A DNA stretch of 64,000 bases from the NCBI RefSeq assembly GCF_036850765.1, contig NC_089492.1, positions 102,629,022 through 102,693,021 on the forward strand, written 5' to 3'. Numbering within the stretch: position 1 is the stretch's first letter; each line of letters begins with the position of its first letter. The translations under genes were made by a program, and so were the position numbers. Below, in pieces: positions 57,661 through 64,000 of this stretch. Below the pieces are notes generated by a model. That model did no database searches. It was not told where the DNA came from and saw only the letters and a program-made list of their open reading frames with translations. This DNA is from Saccopteryx bilineata. Its lineage: Eukaryota; Chordata; Mammalia; Chiroptera; Emballonuridae.

Positions 57661-57937
57661 GTGCACCCTAGTCCTCAGGCTTACAACCTCAAGCATTCGA
57701 CATGCTTCTCCATCATTCTTTCCATGAAGGCCAGCACTCTAGACTCCTGGGAACCCCTCATGCCTGAAATGATTGAGGACAAGCTTAGACCTCTTGGGGT
57801 TGGTTTGTCATTCAGTCCTTTAAAAGACAAATAACCAACATTCCAGCAAATATCATTCGTGGGCCTGAGTGAGAGGTTGGCAGGGGAGGCAGAAAGCGTA
57901 CAAACTTGAGAATAACTCAAGAGCAAGAAATAGCCAT
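57661..57937. other. Unassigned sequence
   Basis: Nothing recognised. Confidence 0.35.
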
Positions 57938-58145
57938 GCCTGACCTATGGTGGCACAGTGGATACAGCATCGACCTGCAATGCTGAGGTCACCGGTTCAA
58001 AACCCTGGGCTTGCCTGGTCAAGGCACATACGACAAGCAAGCAATGAACAACTAAAGTGAAGCAACTATGAATTGATACTTCTGGCTTCCCCACCCTCCT
58101 CTCTCCATAAAATCAATAAATAAAATGTTAAAAAAAAAAAAAAAA
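57938..58145 (+). mobile_element. tRNA-derived bat SINE (short 'tgacctgtggtgg' family)
   Basis: 'gcctgacctatggtggcaca', B-box-like 'ggttcaaaacc', 'ttgcctggtcaaggcacata', 'aatcaataaataaaatg' and a long A tail. Confidence 0.92.
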
Positions 58146-59129
58146 GACACAGACTCATCTCTGCCCAGTGGAGGGGCAGTGCCAGACCCTGAGGAGGGAG
58201 CTAACCAGAGCTTAGGGAAGGCAGGGTCTGTGGCCACAGAAAGGAGGCCGAGGGTGATGCCATGGGCTCAGCTGCCACCATGGGAAAGCCCTGGGCCTGA
58301 CTGCTTCCCTTCACAGGGCCTGGGACTCTGGGAGTCCCAAATACAGCCATACCCACAGCCCAGGCTGGCGCAGGTGACCCTGGCCCCACCGTCCATCTCC
58401 CCTCCAGAGCCATCCTCTCTGCGTTGCCAGCTCCTAGCTGATGGCTGGCAGGGGGACTGAGGCTGCCCAGGGCCCGGGTGCAGGAACTGTCTTAGGAGAA
58501 GGGAGTTCTTTCTAGGTGGGGGAGGCCTCTGGGGAAAAGGGGAAATCAGTGGGAAGGACAGATTCTTGTGGACTGTGTGAAGCCAGTGCAGAGCCTTCTA
58601 ACGTGAGCTCCTCTGAGGTGACAAGGTGACAGGGTGTGGGCTCAGTTGCTTGGCCTTCCTTGAGACTGTGGGCAGGGAGGGAGGCAGAAGAACCTGCCCT
58701 TCCTGTCAGGTGGGCCTCTCTCCCTCTCTCTCTCAACACTATCTTAAAAATGTAACCAGAGGCTTACCTTGTCCCACCCATCTGTTCAGGCAGAAGTTCA
58801 CCTAAGCAGCCTTGCCTTAGTGGGTGGGGAGGGGGACATGGGCCCTCCCCTCCGGCAGGCTAACCTAGCAATGGCAGAGAGCAGGGGACCGGGGTCCTTG
58901 CTAAGTCTTAAAAATTTTACTCTTAATTTTAATATAACTGATTTAAAATGATCTCAAATAAAAACTAAGTTTTGAAATATATAGAATCAGTATGAACTCA
59001 GTGTGCAAGATTTAGGTTTTCTTTTTGTCCATTCTGAGACTATTCTGTCTTGTTAATGATCTTTCTCTGGAGATCCGTTAAGAAAATATGATATTGGTAG
59101 GATGTTGACAACCATGTGTGTATTCTAGT
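58146..59129. other. Unassigned low-copy sequence
   Basis: GC-rich at 58150-58480. No repeat, exon or RNA gene recognised. Confidence 0.5.
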
Positions 59130-59300
59130 TTATAAGGCATTTCTGGGCACTGCACTGCAGCTCAGTCTGTCCCTAAGTCCGTAAGGTCGGCATTATTAGT
59201 ATTCTCATCTTGTAGACGAGGAAGATGTTGACTTAGAGATGTTGAATGGGTCGGTGGTCACTGAAGAAGTGAAAATCATCACCTGGGCTCTAGGCCTCAG
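59130..59300 (-). mobile_element. MIR SINE relic, antisense
   Basis: 'tattagtattctcatcttgt', 'agacgaggaagatgttgact', 'tagagatgttgaatgggtcg' match antisense MIR. Confidence 0.75.
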
Positions 59301-60844
59301 ACTCCAAGCCCTGCCCAGTGGGCTCCAAATCACCCCCCTATGTAGAAACTGTAGAAACTTCTGGGCCTCAAAGAGAAAAGGGAAACCTTTCAACTGCCTC
59401 CTCTTCCGGATTCACCCCAGTCAGAAAACCTTAGCTCACACAGACCCAGTTCAGTCGTATCAAGCCCCTAATGTTTTATAGAACTTTAGACTTCTCCCAT
59501 CCTATGTCTCACTTAATTTTTCACCTTGTAAGAAAGATAGCTTTCCTTTAATTTGGAAGAAAAGTAAATGTAGAAAGAAATGGGAAATGGAACTGTTTGT
59601 CCCTGACACCTTCCCTCTAGCTCTGTCTGCCACACCGCTCCAGCGTCAATTGTCCCCACGCCCTCCCCAGCGCCTCTCCCAAGGCCTGGTGCTGGATCCC
59701 CTAGCACTGGCCTGAGTGACTTCCAGCCACAAGAGCTGGCTGAAGCACGACCTCCCCTATGCACATCTTTCCCTACAGTTCCTCATGAGCATCCCAGCCA
59801 GGCCTGCAGGTAGGGGCCCCCTCGCTGCTCTCTCTTTTGCAGAGATGAATGGAAATGACCTTCTTATCCTGTGCTCATCATGGTCGGGAAAGGTTGAGTC
59901 ATTGAAAGGCTCAAAGTCAGAAGAAACTTCTGGAGAAAAATTATATATTCACTGGGAAAGAGGAATGGGCAAAGAGGAAAGAAGAAATAGAGAGGAGAAA
60001 AAGAAGCAAAGGAACAGGAAGCAGGTCAGGGACAAGCTTGGCCAAGGCAAGAATTGCATGGAAGCCTGCAGGGCTGGGGACTTGCTCTAGGCCCACTCCC
60101 AGCTGCAGGGATATCCTCATGCCCACACCTCAATAACCTCCGAGTCGGACTGCGGGGAGAGTCTGATTTGCCCTTGACCCTACTGTACTTCAGAGCCACC
60201 CGTCTAGACTTCCAGGGCCACATATAGAGACCAGTGTTCCCTTCCATGTCAGGGCTATGCTAGTTGCCTCCTTGCTGAGAGGGGGCCTACTTGGGAAATT
60301 CTAGAATCCACAGAAACTTTTCTCTGATGCAAATGGTTATTGTGCAAAATTTCAGTATAAAGAAAGCATGAAAGCTTGATAAAACTTGGGCTGCACAAGA
60401 AAAACTATTCTGGTGAAAGACCGGAAGAAGGTACCTGGAGACCTGAGCCAAAGGCTGCCCAGGTCAAGGACATCTGCTCTCTGTCCCACGGATGCCCCTG
60501 CAGTTTGCAGAGAAATACTCATCAGTGTACTTCGGTGTCATTACTGCCATGACGGCCACCTAATTATTGGGAACAAACCCATGGTGGGAAAGCTGGGGTG
60601 TCATGGCTAAAAGATAAGGGTCACATCCCATTCCTCACTAGTACAGGTGTCACTGCCATCCTCAAAACGCCTTATCGGGCATGAACTCAGGTGTTCTAAG
60701 TGCTGTGCAAAGCCAGTAACAGCTGGTAATCTCCCGTGGACAACAACAACTAAACTTCCTCGAAGGATCTTCTGAATTGCTTCTGTCTCTGTCCTTGACT
60801 TTGAGAGTTAGGAGAAAGAATTTAGTCCCTACCTTCAGTCCAGA
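59301..60844. other. Unassigned low-copy sequence
   Basis: About 1.5 kb with a purine-rich patch (59955-60030). The 124-codon frame at 59716-60090 is lysine-rich because of that patch. No repeat family or exon recognised. Confidence 0.5.
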
Positions 60845-61150
60845 ATGCTCTTCTGATTCTTCTCTGATGAGCAAGCTTCTGGTCACCCTTCAAGATCCAG
60901 ACAAAAAGTCACCTTTTCTGGATACCCCTAACCAGGTAGACAGAATTGGTCTCCATTCTGAATCTCCAGAAGAACTGGGTTTTAACTTCTTAGGTGTGGT
61001 ATTTTACCCATTTATAAGTTTGCCTCCAACAGTAGACTGAGCTGTAGAGGGAAGAGCTGTGTCTTATTTCTCTAAGCTGAGTTTCAACCACATTGATGAT
61101 GTGGGCATTCAATGAATGCTGAAGAATGGAAGAATGACTGACTGAATGAA
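60845..61150 (+). mobile_element. L2 3' end relic, sense
   Basis: 'ggtcacccttcaagatccag', 'aaagtcaccttttctggata', 'gagggaagagctgtgtctta', 'gggcattcaatgaatgctga', 'gactgactgaatgaa' give the sense L2 3' end. Confidence 0.75.
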
Positions 61151-61640
61151 AATATTTAATAATTAAACAAAGATTGGAACATAGTCAAAGGGGATGATGC
61201 CTCACGTGCAATGGAATTTAGAAAGTTGCATTTTATTAACACTGCAGTTTTCTTAGTTCAAAGATGCACTTTCTGCTCCTAATAGGAAAAGTTAGCTTGT
61301 AATTGTCTATGGGTCTTTCCATTACTCTTCCGGTTATGGCCTTAATTATTAAACCTTGGCCATATCTCACTCTGTAACGCTCTCATGCACAGTGAACTCT
61401 GGGTTCTCTGCTTTGGAGTTACTCACTGAGAGCTTTACTACTGGCGTGCTTTTAGTTTAGAAGGCATCTCTCTACAAAAAATTACTGTCTGATAAGGATC
61501 CACTTTAATTTAGCCCAAGGTAGAATAATTAGTGGGGCTAATCTGCTATGATATAAAATTAACCAACTAAGATGGGGCGGGCCAAGACCCAAAGGCTTTG
61601 AAATGCCTGTGCCTTCTCTTCTTCCCACTGGGGTAGATCA
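61151..61640. other. Repeat-free block rich in ATTA-type motifs
   Basis: Contains many homeodomain-like cores: 'ccttaattattaaac', 'tttaatttag', 'gaataattagtg', 'aaattaacc'. No repeat seen. Candidate conserved non-coding block, unproven. Confidence 0.3.
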
Positions 61641-62759
61641 TTGAGCATATTGGTCAGAGCTAATCTTGCAACGTCAGCATTCATGCATCAGAGAGTACAA
61701 CCTTTGGTGGGAGGGAGACTGAGAAAAAAATCCTCAAAGTTTAAAATCTTAAGTATTTACAGCCACATTCTCAGCATTGTATCCCTGGTTTTCTTCAAAG
61801 GGGAAAGACAGAGATATGCACTCAAAAGAACTGAAAAATTTTAAAGGAGGTTTTTGTGGGAACTTGTTGGCTCCATACCTGGGTAGGTACATGTGCATAT
61901 GTATGTGCAAGTGTACTTTAGAAGTATGTTTATGTGTGCTTTAGAAGTTGTCCCAATGCTCTCCCTTCTAATGCCAACACTATAGAAGGATCCAACTGCA
62001 GTTTTCCCAGACTGACGCATATAGAAAAGGCCTTTTCGTAGCCACAGAAATCATAAAGAGGCAAACATTTCCCTCATTCTTTGTATATTGATACATTTCA
62101 AAATCAAATTCCTGCCATATCCAGATCCCCAAAATGTAACTTTTCTTAATTAACTTGGTCCAAAGCCTTAGTTGTCTTGCTATCTTGGAGCACTTCTTGA
62201 ATCTATAGGGGTTTTGTGGGGAAACAAGTTGATCTGGAGGGAAAACTATTTCTGAGTCTGTAAGGCTCTTCCCTCCCATTTCACTTTTCACTATTAGTTT
62301 AAATCTGAGATTTAAATCTGGTAAATCTGGAGAGCAGATCAGATACGATCATGATCTTCTGTCAGTACCGAAGCTCCCTGAAGGTCACCGCTCGGCGCTC
62401 TGTCATCTGCCACAAAGAGTGGTTTGAGGCTGGCAGGGGAACTGTTCTAAATGAGGTGAGGCAAGGAGACACTGGAGACTAACTCCTGCCAAGTCAGACT
62501 GTAGCAGCACATCTGCCAAAACAAGATGCCAGGGTGGTTAGTTTCCCATGTAGGAAATGAAAGCCCTGATGACACAGTTTATGGCCTGACCCTAAGCAGT
62601 CCACAGATGGCCTCACATTTCTATGAGCATAGACTTATGAGACCACCACTGAATTCAATGAAGCAAAGCACTCAAATGTCAGAGCTTAAAGGAACTCAAA
62701 AGATCAGTCTCCTCCCTTTAAAGGAAAGGAAACTCAGTTGCTCAAGAAACTCATACCAC
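61641..62759. other. Unassigned low-copy sequence
   Basis: No recognised repeat or exon. Confidence 0.45.
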
Positions 62760-62910
62760 ACTATCAGCTCCTTGACAAATGGAGTATGTTTCATTGACCT
62801 TGGTGTCATCAAGGCCTAGCAGAGTGCTTGGCATTAGGTGAGCAATCAACAGATGCTGACCAAGTAAATACTGTATATGAATGAGTGAGTGAATGAATGA
62901 ATAATACATC
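62760..62910 (+). mobile_element. L2 3' end relic, sense
   Basis: 'cagctccttgacaaatggag', 'agagtgcttggcattaggtg', 'agcaatcaacagatgctgac', 'gagtgagtgaatgaatgaat' match the L2 3' end. Confidence 0.75.
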
Positions 62911-64000
62911 AGACAAGAATCTAAGCTTCAGGTAACAGAAATGATCTCTAGCTAATTTGAGAAGAAATGATTCATTAATAAAGGTCCTGGGTATCTCACA
63001 AGATCTCTGGGAGGGCTGGAGAGCTAGGCTCAGAGACTCAGCAACCGGGACTGCAGCCCCAAACTGGAGGCAAGAACACCACCCGGCTGCTGCAGGTGGC
63101 TGAAGTTTCTGTGGCCAGCCCACCAACTCACAACTCTGGACGCTCATGCCACAACTGCTGCCCCCGACATGGCACCTGCTTTGCAAGGTGCCTGTTTCCC
63201 TCAATCACTAGATTCAATGTCTGGGTAGATATATCTGATTCAAAGAACCTGGGGCCATGTCCATACCCAGTTTTCCAGGGAAGCTGAGAGTATCTGGTGT
63301 TTTATACTTTCTGCAGTGAAAGGAAAGTTTTGCTTCATAACATGAGTGAGGAACTCCATAAACATAGAAAAACGCTGAGGTCTAGAGGTTAAGGGGCTAA
63401 AAAGAAAAAAAAATCTGCCCATTACCATGAATGAACTGAGAAAATGTACAGTGCAGGACGTCAGTCCATTGTGCGTTTGGCTGACTCGTGCTCTGTATGC
63501 TTCCATTCGGCTGGCTTGTGCAAAAATGTCCCTCCCTCTTGCGGTCTCCCTATCACTTCTTTCTGGCAGTCCCTGCAGCATTTGTCTGTCTGTAGCTGCC
63601 ATTTGCTTCCCAATGCTCCACAGCACTTCCTGTAATGTCCACAGTTAAAGCCTTCTTCAAAATTGGGTTAAAACCCTTGCCACTGCCTCCTGGGCTCACC
63701 TTTTTTATTTTTCTGGGCCATTTCTTGAGTCCCTTCCAATGAGTCACCAGCATTGTTGTGGCTTCTGACATCATCCACATGCACAGACTTGAAATGGCCC
63801 AAAAGGTCCCTGAAATATTTATGTTGACAAGTAGGATTTGTATGATACAATTAGAAGGTGACATTATTATTTTCTTCCATTAAACTTTTAAGTAGACTAT
63901 TGGTTGGATTATTGCATTCCCACTTTGCATAAAACCTCATTTAGTTCCCAAGAATTTTCTAATCACCCTTAGATAATAAAAATAGACATTCCTTTTCTCA
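62911..64000. other. Unassigned sequence to window end
   Basis: 62930-63240 has the look of an old interspersed repeat ('gctaatttgagaagaaatga', 'gagggctggagagctaggct', 'gcccccgacatggcacctgc') but no family is assigned. Minus-strand frames of 128 and 103 codons at 63240-63864 show no domain. Confidence 0.4.

Overview
This window is mammalian, non-coding, repeat-dense DNA. I could not support any intact protein-coding gene, exon chain or structural RNA gene. It is either intergenic or deep intronic; the sequence does not say which. The organism is most likely a bat of the horseshoe-bat group (Rhinolophus or a close relative). Three tRNA-derived SINE families dominate: heads reading 'gccctggccggttggctcag' (Rhin-1-like), 'gcctgaccaggc..tggcgcagtgg', and 'tgacctgtggtggc..cagtgg'. 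I recognise these from horseshoe-bat sequence. A single VES-like bat SINE and several young-looking short hAT elements with 8-bp target duplications fit the same picture. The species call rests on memory of these families, not on a search.

Layout. 0-2.6 kb: old L1 5' region (split by a SINE), a short L1/HAL1 piece and an antisense MLT1 LTR. 2.6-13.9 kb: low-copy sequence with MIR and L2 relics, four SINEs and a long pyrimidine tract. 13.9-18.7 kb: an LTR-like repeat, two head-to-tail antisense L1 3' halves, a hAT element carrying a nested young SINE, and an LTR-like repeat. 19.0-23.8 kb: a textbook hAT element, a local direct duplication, and an unusually long sense L2 split by a SINE and an L1 tail. 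24-37 kb: L1 tails in both orientations, MIRs, an antisense L2 of about 0.9 kb, a small hAT, and an LTR with visible promoter and polyadenylation motifs. 37-45 kb: mostly low-copy sequence, an MLT1 LTR, another hAT and L2 relics. 45-49 kb: antisense L1s, a possible decayed coding segment on the minus strand (47.4-48.1 kb) and a Rhin-1-like SINE. 49.5-53.7 kb: an internally deleted L1 carrying two SINEs. 54-56 kb: a hAT element, a VES-like SINE and a second copy of the 18.2-kb LTR-like repeat. 56-64 kb: low-copy sequence with L2 and MIR relics and one SINE.

No genes act together here. The biology visible is transposon history and possible regulatory cargo. The points most worth checking are: tandem CTCF-like motifs inside the two best-preserved Rhin-1-like SINEs; four hAT elements with perfect 8-bp target duplications, one holding a younger SINE; the internally deleted L1; the paired LTR-like repeat; the approximately 88% identical local duplication; and the unexplained minus-strand coding-like segment. 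I did not find a convincing new biological system.
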